Assembly: GCF_017744395.1 (NCBI RefSeq)
Contig: NZ_JAGIBI010000003.1
Span: 620,001 to 684,000, forward strand
Source: Herbaspirillum sp.
GTDB lineage: Bacteria; Pseudomonadota; Gammaproteobacteria; Burkholderiales; Burkholderiaceae_D
Length of the DNA: 64,000 nucleotides
Direction of reading: 5' to 3'
Positions within the stretch are counted from its first letter, which is position 1, and each line of letters begins with the position of its first letter. The notes under the pieces were generated by a model. It did not search any database. It was not told the DNA's origin and saw only the letters and a list, made by a program, of their open reading frames with translations. Positions 37,664-46,230 of the stretch are shown here, one piece after another. Made by a program: the position numbers and the translations under genes.

Positions 37664-38566
37664 ATGCCTTATCCGACCATCGAGTCCACCATCGGCAATA
37701 CGCCGCTGATCCAGTTGCCGCGCATTGGCGGTGAAGAGGCCAAGCGCCGCAACAACATCATCCTCGGCAAGCTGGAGGGCAACAATCCGGCCGGTTCCGT
37801 CAAGGATCGCGCCGCCTATTCGATGATCACCCGCGCCGAGGCGCGCGGCCAGATCAAGCCGGGCGATACCCTGATCGAGGCCACCAGCGGCAACACCGGC
37901 ATCGCGCTGGCGATGGTGGCCGCCATGCGCGGCTACAAGATGGTGCTGCTGATGCCGGAAAACCTCTCCGAAGAACGCCGCCAGAGCATGGCGGCCTACG
38001 GCGCCAGGATCGTGCTCACGCCCAAGAGCGGCGGCATGGAATACGCACGCGACCTGGCCGAGCAGATGCAGAAGGAAGGCCAGGGCCTGATCCTCGATCA
38101 GTTCGCTAACCCGGACAACCCGCTGGCGCATTACGAGACCACCGGTCCCGAGATCTGGCGCGATACCCAGGGCAAGGTCACCCACTTCGTCAGTGCCATG
38201 GGTACCACCGGCACCATCATGGGCGTGTCGCAGTACCTGAAGGAGCAGAACCCGGAGGTACGGATAGTGGGGGCGCAGCCGGAAGAAGGTTCGTCCATTC
38301 CCGGCATCCGCAAATGGCCGGAAGCCTACCTGCCCAAGATCTTCGACAAGTCGCGCGTGGACCAGACCGAGTCGGTCAGCCAGGCCGCGGCCGAGAACAT
38401 GGCGCGCAAGCTGGCGGTGACCGAAGGGCTGTTCTGCGGCATCTCGGCCGCGGGCGCCTGCGAGGTGGCGGTGCGCCTGTCGCACCAGGTGGAGAACGCG
38501 ACCATCGTCTTCGTGGTGTGCGACCGCGGCGACCGTTATTTGTCGACCGGCGTGTTTCCGGCCTGA
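37664..38566 (+). CDS. cysM: Cysteine synthase B (O-acetylserine sulfhydrylase)
   Basis: PLP enzyme of 300 residues making cysteine (or S-sulfocysteine from thiosulfate) from O-acetylserine. The PLP lysine lies in NNPAGSVKDRAAY near residue 46. The substrate loop EATSGNTGIALAMVAA and phosphate loop SAMGTTGTIMGVSQYL are intact. GIRKWPEAYLPKIFD is typical of CysM rather than CysK. AAGGAAATCCC precedes the ATG. A strong terminator follows. Confidence 0.95.
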   Translation: MPYPTIESTIGNTPLIQLPRIGGEEAKRRNNIILGKLEGNNPAGSVKDRAAYSMITRAEARGQIKPGDTLIEATSGNTGIALAMVAAMRGYKMVLLMPENLSEERRQSMAAYGARIVLTPKSGGMEYARDLAEQMQKEGQGLILDQFANPDNPLAHYETTGPEIWRDTQGKVTHFVSAMGTTGTIMGVSQYLKEQNPEVRIVGAQPEEGSSIPGIRKWPEAYLPKIFDKSRVDQTESVSQAAAENMARKLAVTEGLFCGISAAGACEVAVRLSHQVENATIVFVVCDRGDRYLSTGVFPA

Positions 38567-38631
38567 TAAAGCGGAAAAGCCGCCCGGCGTTGGCGCCGGC
38601 GCGGCTTATCGATGCATAGCGTTAACAAAAA

Positions 38632-38656
38632 ACGGAGCCCGAGGCTCCGTTTTTTT
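38632..38656. terminator. Bidirectional intrinsic terminator
   Basis: CGGAGCC-CGA-GGCTCCG hairpin with A-run on the left and T7 on the right, between the convergent cysM and HTH-type gene. Its T-run overlaps the stop codon of the latter. Confidence 0.92.
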
Positions 38657-39002
38657 ATTCGGCGTTGCCGGAAGCCGGCGCGGCTGCGGGAGCGCCTGGC
38701 TTCGGTTTGAATTGCTTGTCGCTGATGCGGAATTTCTCGCGGCGGTCGCCCATCAGCTCGCGCAGTTCGCGGATCGACAGTTCGCTGACTTCGTGCATGC
38801 GGATCAGCAGCGAAGCGCCCACCGGCAGGCGGCGATGGCGGATCTTGCTGATGACCGGCGGCGCCACTTCCAGGGCGCGCGACAAGGCGGCGTCGTTCTT
38901 GAGGTGCAGCTTTTCGATCAACGCATCCAGCAGGTGGTTCGGATCGTAGTTGACGTTGTCGGAAATGGAATTGGTTTCAGCAGTATCGGTAGTTGTAGTC
39001 AT
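38655..39002 (-). CDS. Small putative DNA-binding protein (XRE-like fold)
   Basis: Protein of 115 residues. Residues ~25-80 (LLDALIEKLHLKNDAALSRALEVAPPVISKIRHRRLPVGASLLIRMHEVSELSIRELRELMG in pieces) look like a Cro/C1-type helix-turn-helix. The ends are low complexity, with a Thr/Asp start and a Pro/Ala-rich tail. Such proteins are common in Oxalobacteraceae, but I know no function. Preceded by a long AT-rich leader region. Confidence 0.75.
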   Translation of the reverse strand: MTTTTDTAETNSISDNVNYDPNHLLDALIEKLHLKNDAALSRALEVAPPVISKIRHRRLPVGASLLIRMHEVSELSIRELRELMGDRREKFRISDKQFKPKPGAPAAAPASGNAE

Positions 39003-39342
39003 GATTGGGACGTTCCATTATGCAGATGTTTGTGAAGGCTTGAGCGCCTAAGCATTATTAATTGTTGGTAGAACTGCAAAACGCGACTAACTCTATCTGA
39101 GGCCAAGGTACCGGACCTTTTTTCTGCAAGATATCGACTAGTCCTATCAAAGAACAACATCAAAACCGGCATCGGGTTCTCTGACCGGCGCAATTGGTTT
39201 CTCTACGTTATAGAGCTAATTCTATGTCTATATAGAAATAATTGCACAAAATTCATGAGGGTCAGAAAATACTATTCCACAATAGTTGCAGAAACACATC
39301 TCGAATTTGTAACAGATATTAACAGTATTTTTTTGGGATTTG
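39003..39342. other. AT-rich intergenic region
   Basis: This 340-base gap is distinctly AT-rich and has no convincing coding frame. It should hold the promoter of the leftward HTH-type gene; part of it lies beyond the stop of the DUF1415 gene. No clear hairpin terminator for the DUF1415 gene was found. Confidence 0.6.
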
Positions 39343-39921
39343 TTAGGGTTGTTTATCTGACACGACAAACGGCAGGGCATTCCAGCCAGACAGGCCAAGT
39401 TTCCGCAAGGTAGCCATGTTTTTCTCGAAAATTGCGCTGGCATCGGGGTAGGCGGCGACTGCCCGGTCGATGCTGCTTTCCCGCAACAGATGCAGGATGG
39501 GGAAAGGCGAGCGGTTGCTGTAGTTCTCGATGTCGTCCGGCTCGGCATCGGCAAACTGGTAGGCCGGGTGGAAGCTGGCGATCTGCAGTTCACCATCGAG
39601 TTCCAGGCGCACCAGGATGCGGTCGGCCCAGTCCAGGAAGTCGTTGTATTCCAGGAAATCCGTTAATGCGAGTGGAATGACCAGCAAGGTGGTGTCGATC
39701 TGCTCGGGATCGGTGCTCGCCAATAATTCAAGTTCCTGCTCCAGCTCTGCCGACAGCGCGTCCCATTCGGTGGCATGGCTGACCTGGTAGCGGATCTGTT
39801 TCTTGACGTGTACGGCCTTGGCGAACGGGCACAGGTTCAGGCCGATCACGGCCTGTTCCAGCCAGGCCTGGGTGAGGGCGATGACGTCGGCGTCGCTGCG
39901 GGGGGAAGGTGGGTTGTCCAT
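39343..39921 (-). CDS. DUF1415 family protein
   Basis: Protein of 192 residues from ATG 39921; an in-frame ATG at 39936 is also possible. It has the DUF1415 hallmark near the N-terminus (GLNLCPFAKAVHVKKQIRY) and later FHPAYQFADAEPDD and NRSPFPILHLLRESSI. Cytoplasmic, function unknown in the family. The conserved Cys-Pro in NLCPFA suggests a catalytic or redox Cys. Divergent from yaeQ. Confidence 0.88.
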   Translation of the reverse strand: MDNPPSPRSDADVIALTQAWLEQAVIGLNLCPFAKAVHVKKQIRYQVSHATEWDALSAELEQELELLASTDPEQIDTTLLVIPLALTDFLEYNDFLDWADRILVRLELDGELQIASFHPAYQFADAEPDDIENYSNRSPFPILHLLRESSIDRAVAAYPDASAIFEKNMATLRKLGLSGWNALPFVVSDKQP

Positions 39922-40051
39922 ACGATATTGTCGCATGGCCGCCGCGGCGCGAAAGTCGCCGCCCATTTGCCGCGCGGATCGGCTATGCTTGCCAACCTTC
40001 GGCGGCGGCGATTGCGCCGCAGCACCTCCAGTAGACGACAAGATTTCCTTC

Positions 40052-40594
40052 ATGGCGCTCAAATCCACCATCTTCAAAGCCGACCTGCAGATTTCCGACA
40101 TGGACCGGCACTATTACGAAAACCATGCGCTGACCATCGCGCGCCATCCGTCCGAGACCGACGAGCGCATGATGATCCGGGTGCTGGCCTTCGCCCTCAA
40201 TGCCAGCGAGGCGCTGGCCTTCGGCAAGGGCTTGTCCGATACCGATGAGCCCGACCTGTGGCAGAAGGACCTGACCGGCGCCATCGACCTGTGGATCGAA
40301 GTCGGCCAGCCCGACGACCGCGCCATCCTCAAGGCCTGCGGCCGTGCCGAACGCGTGCTGGTCTATAGCTACAGCAGCGTTTCCAACATCTGGTGGAACC
40401 AGACCGGCAGCCGCGTTGAGCGCGCCAAGAACCTCAAGGTAGTGAATATCCCGGCCGAAGCCAGCCAGGCGCTGGCGGCATTGGCGCAGCGCACGATGCA
40501 ATTGCAATGCACTATCCAGGACGGGCAGGTATGGCTGGGCGCCAATGAAAATATGGTGTTGATCGAGCCGGAGACGATCAAGGATTTTGCTTGA
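40052..40594 (+). CDS. yaeQ: YaeQ family protein
   Basis: Protein of 180 residues, the normal YaeQ length, with a PD-(D/E)xK-like fold. Motifs include STIFKADLQISDMDRHYYENHALTIARHPSETDERMM, EPDLWQKDLTGAIDLWIEVGQPDDRAILKACGRA and VYSYSSVSNIWWNQ. The acidic IDLWIEVGQP...K arrangement matches the nuclease-like core. Biological role is unclear. Convergent with the kinase-fold gene, three bases apart. Confidence 0.92.
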   Translation: MALKSTIFKADLQISDMDRHYYENHALTIARHPSETDERMMIRVLAFALNASEALAFGKGLSDTDEPDLWQKDLTGAIDLWIEVGQPDDRAILKACGRAERVLVYSYSSVSNIWWNQTGSRVERAKNLKVVNIPAEASQALAALAQRTMQLQCTIQDGQVWLGANENMVLIEPETIKDFA

Positions 40595-40597
40595 GCT

Positions 40598-41770
40598 CTA
40601 CTTGCGTTCCAATGCCTCGGCCCGCCGTTCCAGGTGGCAGAGCAGGCGCTGCCCCTCGGCGCCGTTGAACCAGGCGGCATGCCCCAGCAGATAGGTTTCG
40701 TACGCCAGCGCGGCGTTCTGCTGCGAATGGGTGACGCCGTGGAAGTAGCCCAGTTCGGCCAGCGCGAACTCGGCATGCACCAGCGGCAGCAGCGCCGCCA
40801 GCGCGCGCGTCTGGCGCGCCGTCAGCGGCGACAGCGAGGCATAGCCGTCCAGTAGCGCATCGAGCAGGTCGAGGTGGATCAACTGGTCGGGCCGGTGCGG
40901 GATCGCCAGCCATTCCACGATGTTGCGCTCGATCGCCGTGGCCACGTCGTGCAGCGCGCAAGTGCGGTTCGACAGGCCGAAGTCCAGCACCGTGTGCGCC
41001 TGCGCCAGCGCGCTGCCGTCGCTCCACAGCAGGTTGGAGGCGTGCCAGTCGTTGTGCGTCCACAGCGGCGTCATCTCATCCAGGTAGGGTTTCAGGCGCG
41101 TGTGGAAAGGCAGCAGGTGCTGCGCCACCTCGCCGCGCCAGGGGCGCTCGCGCAGGTATTCGGCAATCGCCGGGCGCTGTTCGATATAGGCTTGCAGCGG
41201 GCGCAGCGGGTCTTCCTGCGAGAAGATCGTGAAGCTGCAGATGAGCGGCCGGGCGGCGCGCGCCGGCGCATCGTAACCCTGCGAGGCCTGGTGCAGCCGC
41301 GCCAGCATGGCGCCGGACGAATAGGCGTGGGTGCGGCTGGAGAACGGCGTCCACGAGAGGGCGTCGCGGTACAGGTCCACACCCGGCGCCAGCCAGAACA
41401 CTTCATAAGTCCAATGCTCATCGGCCAGCGCGCTGGCGCCGTCCTCGGTCAGCAAGGCTACGCTGACGGGCAGGCCGCGGGCGTGCAGGTGGGCCACGAA
41501 GCGGTGTTCCTCGGTCAGCGAATTGACGTCGCGCACCCGTACATGGTGGCGCTTGACGAAAATCTCGCCGGCATCGGTATGCACCACGCAGGCCGCCGAG
41601 AACGGGCGCGGACTGTGCCACTCCAGGCGCTGCAGCTTGCCGGCCTGCGGGTAATGCCGCAGCAGGCGCGCCACCTCGGCCGAGGTCAGCGCCGGCCAGT
41701 CCGAAATCACCGTTTCGGTGCCCATGCCGTGGCTGATGGCGCGTGTGAGGTGGTGGGAAGCCGCTTCCAT
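40598..41770 (-). CDS. APH/choline-kinase-fold phosphotransferase
   Basis: Aminoglycoside-phosphotransferase-fold protein of 390 residues. The catalytic loop reads TPLWTHNDWHASNLLW (HxD-x4-N) and the metal-binding segment VLDFGLSNR. The N-lobe lysine may be in IFVKRHH. It starts 28 bases after the TonB receptor stop on the same strand and is probably cotranscribed with it. A kinase acting on the imported ligand or on a small molecule is plausible; it could also be a homoserine-kinase-type or antibiotic kinase. ATG at 41725 is an alternative start. Confidence 0.8.
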   Translation of the reverse strand: MEAASHHLTRAISHGMGTETVISDWPALTSAEVARLLRHYPQAGKLQRLEWHSPRPFSAACVVHTDAGEIFVKRHHVRVRDVNSLTEEHRFVAHLHARGLPVSVALLTEDGASALADEHWTYEVFWLAPGVDLYRDALSWTPFSSRTHAYSSGAMLARLHQASQGYDAPARAARPLICSFTIFSQEDPLRPLQAYIEQRPAIAEYLRERPWRGEVAQHLLPFHTRLKPYLDEMTPLWTHNDWHASNLLWSDGSALAQAHTVLDFGLSNRTCALHDVATAIERNIVEWLAIPHRPDQLIHLDLLDALLDGYASLSPLTARQTRALAALLPLVHAEFALAELGYFHGVTHSQQNAALAYETYLLGHAAWFNGAEGQRLLCHLERRAEALERK

Positions 41771-41798
41771 GATGCTTGGAACCTGTTTTTCCTGATTC

Positions 41799-43949
41799 TT
41801 AGAAATCGTATTGTAGCGACAGCCGCGCGGTGCGCGGCGCGCCCAGGTGCAGGTAGCTGTCGCCCAGGTATTGGCCGGAGTCCTTCCAGTAGCGCTTGTC
41901 GAAGAGGTTGTCGACGTTCAGGCGCAGCGTCGTCAGGTGTCCTCCCACGCGTAGCTTGTAGCGCAGGCCGGCATTGAATACATGCACCGCCGGCAGGCTC
42001 GCGCTGCCGTCGCGGATGGCCGGCTTGCTGCCGCTGTAGAGCCAGCTGCCCATCACGTTCAGGCCTTCCACGCCGGGCACCGCATAGTCGGTGTAGACGG
42101 CGCTGCGCAGGCGCGGCACGTTGACGGCTTGCTGGCCATCGTAGGCGGCGGTGCCGGTATCGCTGGCGCGCGCCCGGGTGACGGCCATGCTGGCGCCGAC
42201 CTGCAGACGCGGCGTGAGCTTGCCGCTGGCGCCGAGTTCGATGCCGGTGTTGGTTTGCCGGCCTTGCTGCACATAGGTGAAGCCGGCGGGGCTGTTGTCG
42301 GGCTGCTGGTATTCGTAGGCATTGCGGATACGGAACAGCGCGGCGGTCAGGTTCAGGTCGGGCGTGACGTCGACTTTGACGCCGGCTTCCAGCTGGCGCG
42401 CCACCGAGGGCGGCAGCGTGGTCGGGTAGTTGCTGACCCAGAACGGCGCCGAGGTGCCCAGCGACAGCGTCTCGGCATAGCTGCCGTAGAGCGACATGTC
42501 CGGCTGCGGCTTGAAAATCAGCGCCAGTTGCGGCAGGAAGATGTTGCGGTTGGTATGGCGCGCAACGCTGCCGTCGCTGTTGAACGCATCTTCGTCGAGC
42601 CACACCTGGCGGCCGCCGGCGATGGCTTGCCAGCGCTCGGAGAACTGCAGGCGGTCGCTGAAGAACAAGGCCTTCTGGCGGCTGTCCAGGTTGCGGTAGG
42701 AGGGGCCGGGAATGTCGGCGGAAGGCGGCAGCGCCGGCGTGCCGGTATAGATGTTGCCGCTGCCGACCAGGCTGCTGATGCCGTCGGACTTGTCCACCAC
42801 GCGGCGCGACATGGCCGCGCCCATCGTCAATTCGTGGCGCACGGATCCGGTAGCGAACTTGCCGATGACGGCCGCCTGTACTTCGTCGTTGCGGCGGTCG
42901 TCGTTCGGGCTGCGATAGTCGTAGACATCGAAATCGCCGTTGGCGGCGAAATACGGCGAAGCGCCCCCGCCACTGCCATACGGGAAGGCCAGGTAATCGT
43001 CGATCACCGCGCGGCTGCGGCCGGCGGTGATATAGCCGCGCCAGTCGCTGTTGAATTCGGTATCCAGGCGCAGGCTGTAGTTGAGCGAGGTGTCGCGCAC
43101 CGGCTGCGCCCAGGATTGCGGCGTGAGCATGGTCGAAGGCGAGACGCCGGCGGGGATCGTGGCGCCGCCCAGCAACTGGTAGCCGGCTACCGAGCGTTGC
43201 GCCTTCTGCTGGTATTCGGCATTGAACTGCAGCAGGGTGCGTGAGCTGATGGCCCAGGAGGCCGCCAGCGAGGCGAAGTCGCGCCAGCCGTCGGCGTTGC
43301 TGACGTACGAATGGATGTCTTCATGCGCGGCGTTGATGCGCAGGCCGAACTGCTTCTGTTCGCCGAACAGGGCGCCGAGGTCGGTGGCGAGGTAGCGCGA
43401 GCCGTTGGAGTCGGTGCCCAGCACCACCGAGCGCACGTCGGCCGGGCGCTTGGTGACGTAGTTCACCAGACCGCCGGCGGCGACCACGCCGGCCTGCAGG
43501 CCGGCCACGCCTTTCAGGAATTCCACGCGCTCCTTGTTCTCCAGCGCGATGGTCTGCTCGCCGGCCGCGGTCAGGCCGTCGATGCGGTAGGCGCTGGCCG
43601 GGTCGAGCGTGAAGCCGCGGATGCTGAAGTTTTCGTAATAGCCCACCGGCGCGTAGTTCTCGCCGATCGAGGCGTCGTTCTTGATCACGTCCGACAGCAG
43701 GCGCGACTGCTGGTCGCGCATCTGCTGGGCGGTGACCACCGCTACCGAGGCCGGCGTGTCGAGCAGCGGCGCCTCGTCGAAACCGGCGATGGCGGCTGAA
43801 CGGGCGCCGCTGGCGGTGACATTCACCGTGGGCAGGGCGTCGCCGGATTGATTGCGGCCATCGGCGGCGCGGGCGGCGTTGGCAAGGCCGAGGGAGGTCC
43901 CGGCCAGGGTCAGCATCAGCGTCGATGCCAAGGGAGTAATACGTTTCAT
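41799..43949 (-). CDS. TonB-dependent siderophore-type receptor
   Basis: Outer-membrane receptor of 716 residues. It has a signal peptide (cleavage near ARAADG, residue 29) and a TonB-box-like LPTVNVTA at residues ~39-46. The plug domain includes TPASVAVVTAQQMRDQQSRLLSDVIKN, NFSIRGFTLD and GGLVNYVTKRP. The beta-barrel ends in LSLQYDF with the terminal Phe needed for assembly. Ferric siderophore uptake is likely. It follows mltB by 54 bases; no Fur box was identified with confidence. Confidence 0.93.
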   Translation of the reverse strand: MKRITPLASTLMLTLAGTSLGLANAARAADGRNQSGDALPTVNVTASGARSAAIAGFDEAPLLDTPASVAVVTAQQMRDQQSRLLSDVIKNDASIGENYAPVGYYENFSIRGFTLDPASAYRIDGLTAAGEQTIALENKERVEFLKGVAGLQAGVVAAGGLVNYVTKRPADVRSVVLGTDSNGSRYLATDLGALFGEQKQFGLRINAAHEDIHSYVSNADGWRDFASLAASWAISSRTLLQFNAEYQQKAQRSVAGYQLLGGATIPAGVSPSTMLTPQSWAQPVRDTSLNYSLRLDTEFNSDWRGYITAGRSRAVIDDYLAFPYGSGGGASPYFAANGDFDVYDYRSPNDDRRNDEVQAAVIGKFATGSVRHELTMGAAMSRRVVDKSDGISSLVGSGNIYTGTPALPPSADIPGPSYRNLDSRQKALFFSDRLQFSERWQAIAGGRQVWLDEDAFNSDGSVARHTNRNIFLPQLALIFKPQPDMSLYGSYAETLSLGTSAPFWVSNYPTTLPPSVARQLEAGVKVDVTPDLNLTAALFRIRNAYEYQQPDNSPAGFTYVQQGRQTNTGIELGASGKLTPRLQVGASMAVTRARASDTGTAAYDGQQAVNVPRLRSAVYTDYAVPGVEGLNVMGSWLYSGSKPAIRDGSASLPAVHVFNAGLRYKLRVGGHLTTLRLNVDNLFDKRYWKDSGQYLGDSYLHLGAPRTARLSLQYDF

Positions 43950-43965
43950 CTTGGTGAGGTAGTGA

Positions 43966-43990
43966 GGCGCCGGATGCGTTGCCCGGCGCC
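43966..43990. repeat. Inverted repeat between mltB and the TonB receptor
   Basis: GGCGCCGG and CCGGCGCC around a 9-base loop, directly in front of the receptor start. No T-run follows on either strand, so it is at best a weak attenuator or mRNA-stability hairpin. Confidence 0.5.
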
Positions 43991-44003
43991 ATTTGTTATT
44001 GGA

Positions 44004-45155
44004 TCAGCGGTTGTTGCGCGCAGCGGCGACGGCGCGGCCCAGTTCGGCCACCGACATCGCATAGAAGTAGCTGCGGTTGTACTGCGTGATGGCGAAGAAA
44101 TTGTTGGTCGCCAGCCAGTATTCGGTCGGGTTGGTGCCGTTTTGCAGGTCGACCAGGCCGAAGCGCATGCCGGCCGGCAAGGTGGGCGCGCTGACGGTCA
44201 CGCCGGCGGCCTGCAATTGCTGTTCGGTGTATTTGGCTTCCAGGCCCTGGTTCAGCATGCCTTCCCACTGGCGGTTGTCGGCCGAGACCGTGGCCGGGAA
44301 GGCCACCGGTTCGCCGCGCTGCCAGCCGTGCACGGCGAGGTAGTGGGCCACGCTGCCGATGGCGTCGACCGGCGAATTGCGCAGGTCGATCTTGCCGTCG
44401 CCGTCGAAGTCGACCGCGTATTCGCGGATGCTGCCCGGCATGAACTGGGCCCAGCCGATGGCGCCGGCGTAGGAGCCGCGCAGCGAGAACGGGTCGATGC
44501 CGGCGTCGCGCGCCAGCAGCAGCGTGTTTTCCAGTTCGCCGCGGAAGAAGGCCATGCGGGCTTCGCGGTTGGGGGTGTTGGGGTAGTCGAAGGCCAGCGT
44601 GGTGATCGCGTCCATCACGCGGAAGTTGCCGGTGTTGCGGCCGTAGACGGTTTCCACGCCGATGATGCCGACGATGATTTCCATCGGCACGCCGTATTGC
44701 GCCTCGGCGCGCGCCAGGGCGACGCCGTAGGTGTTCCAGAACTCGACGCCGGCGTTGATGCGCACCGGTTCAATGAAGCGCGCGCGGTAGGCGGCCCAGT
44801 TCTTGGGCTTGTTGCTGGGCGCGGGCTTGATCAGCTGGATGGCGGTGTCGAGATAGCGCGTCTGCGCCAGCAGCTTGTTGAGTTCGGCGCGGTCGAAGCC
44901 GTTGCGCTGGACCATCTCGTCGATGAACTGCGCGCCTTCCTTCCATTCATTGAATTTGACGAATTCGCCCTGGTCTTCCGGCGCTGCCTTTTTCTTGGCA
45001 GGGGCCTTCTTTTCCGCCTTCTTGTCTTTGACGGACTTGCTCTTGGCGGGCTGCTTCGGCGATTCGGCATGCAAGGCCGGCGGCAGGGCGCACAGGGCGG
45101 AAAACAGCAGGGCGGAAGTCAGGGCGGGCAGGCGGCGAAGCGATGTGAGCGGCAT
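44004..45155 (-). CDS. mltB: Lytic murein transglycosylase B
   Basis: SLT_2 family enzyme of 383 residues that cleaves the glycan strands of peptidoglycan. The signal peptide (SALLFSALCALPPALHAES) is followed by a lysine-rich linker (residues ~33-60). The catalytic domain has the active Glu in GIIGVETVYGRNTGNFRV, plus GAIGWAQFMPGSIREYAVDFDGDGKIDL and NNFFAITQYNRSYFYAM. There is no lipobox Cys, so it appears periplasmic rather than lipid-anchored. Start chosen at 45155 to give the signal peptide. Confidence 0.92.
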   Translation of the reverse strand: MPLTSLRRLPALTSALLFSALCALPPALHAESPKQPAKSKSVKDKKAEKKAPAKKKAAPEDQGEFVKFNEWKEGAQFIDEMVQRNGFDRAELNKLLAQTRYLDTAIQLIKPAPSNKPKNWAAYRARFIEPVRINAGVEFWNTYGVALARAEAQYGVPMEIIVGIIGVETVYGRNTGNFRVMDAITTLAFDYPNTPNREARMAFFRGELENTLLLARDAGIDPFSLRGSYAGAIGWAQFMPGSIREYAVDFDGDGKIDLRNSPVDAIGSVAHYLAVHGWQRGEPVAFPATVSADNRQWEGMLNQGLEAKYTEQQLQAAGVTVSAPTLPAGMRFGLVDLQNGTNPTEYWLATNNFFAITQYNRSYFYAMSVAELGRAVAAARNNR

Positions 45156-45288
45156 GAGGCGGCAATCTGGACGGAGGGGGCGAAACAGCGCCCAAGTATA
45201 TCCCATCACGCCGTCCGTCCTTTGCCCCCTTTGCCGGTGCATGGGATGTACACTAGCCTCAAGAGACAGACAAGACAGAAAAGCAACA

Positions 45289-46230
45289 ATGACTACCGCC
45301 TTTTATACGCACCCCGACTGCCAGCGCCATGAAATGGGCGACTGGCACCCCGAGACGCCGGCCCGCCTGCAGGCCATCGAGGACCAGTTGATCGCCAGCC
45401 GCATCGACCAGTTCCTCGACCGCCGCGACGCCCCGCTGGCCGACCCGGCCGAACTAGAACGCATCCACAGCGCCGCCGCCGTCGACGCCATCCGCGAGCA
45501 CAGCCACGCGCTGGCGCTGTCGGGCGAGGCGTATTACTCCATCGACGGCGACACCCTGCTCAATCGCCATAGCTGGCAGGCGGCGCTGCGCGCGGCCGGC
45601 GCGGCGGTGGCCGCGACCGACGCGGTGCTGGCCGGCGAGCTGGACAACGCCTTTTGCTCGGTGCGCCCGCCCGGCCACCATGCCACGCCGGGCAAGGCGA
45701 TGGGATTTTGCCTGTTCAACAACGTCGCCATCGCCGCGCGCCATGCCATGGACGTGCACGGGCTGGAGCGGGTGGCGGTGGTGGATTTCGACGTGCACCA
45801 CGGCAACGGCACCGAAGAAGCCTTCGCGCACGACCCGAGGGTGCTGATGGCGAGCTTTTTCCAGCATCCTTTCTATCCGTTCTCGGGTACCGAGCCGGCC
45901 GAAGCGCATATCGTCAACGTGCCGGTGCCGGCCTATACCGACGGCAACGCGGTGCGCCAGCTGGTCACGGAAAAATGGCTGCCGGCGCTGCATGCGCACC
46001 GGCCGCAGATGATCTTCATCTCGGCCGGGTTCGATGCCCACCGCGAGGACGACATGGGGCAGATGGGGCTGGTCGAGGCCGACTATGCCTGGATCACGCG
46101 CCAGATCATGCAAGTCGCCAGGGAGCATGCGCAGGGCCGCATCGTCAGCTGCCTGGAGGGCGGCTACAACCTGTCGGCGCTGGGGCGTAGCGTAGTGGCG
46201 CACCTGAAGGTGCTGGCGGAGCTGGAATAA
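45289..46230 (+). CDS. Histone deacetylase family (acetylpolyamine amidohydrolase-like) protein
   Basis: Zinc hydrolase of 313 residues of the arginase/deacetylase fold. Motifs are HPETPARLQAIEDQL near the N-terminus, VRPPGHHATPGKAMGFCLFNNVAIAA with the catalytic His pair, the metal-binding VVDFDVHHGNGTEEAF, and SAGFDAHRED. It removes acetyl groups from polyamines, lysines or similar amines in the cytoplasm. The stop is directly followed by the SulP gene start, suggesting one transcript. Confidence 0.9.
   Translation: MTTAFYTHPDCQRHEMGDWHPETPARLQAIEDQLIASRIDQFLDRRDAPLADPAELERIHSAAAVDAIREHSHALALSGEAYYSIDGDTLLNRHSWQAALRAAGAAVAATDAVLAGELDNAFCSVRPPGHHATPGKAMGFCLFNNVAIAARHAMDVHGLERVAVVDFDVHHGNGTEEAFAHDPRVLMASFFQHPFYPFSGTEPAEAHIVNVPVPAYTDGNAVRQLVTEKWLPALHAHRPQMIFISAGFDAHREDDMGQMGLVEADYAWITRQIMQVAREHAQGRIVSCLEGGYNLSALGRSVVAHLKVLAELE

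Noticed and set aside
43950..44003. Fur box or independent promoter for the TonB receptor
   Set aside because: Only 54 bases separate it from mltB and they are mostly a GC-rich hairpin; no Fur-like 19-mer could be seen.
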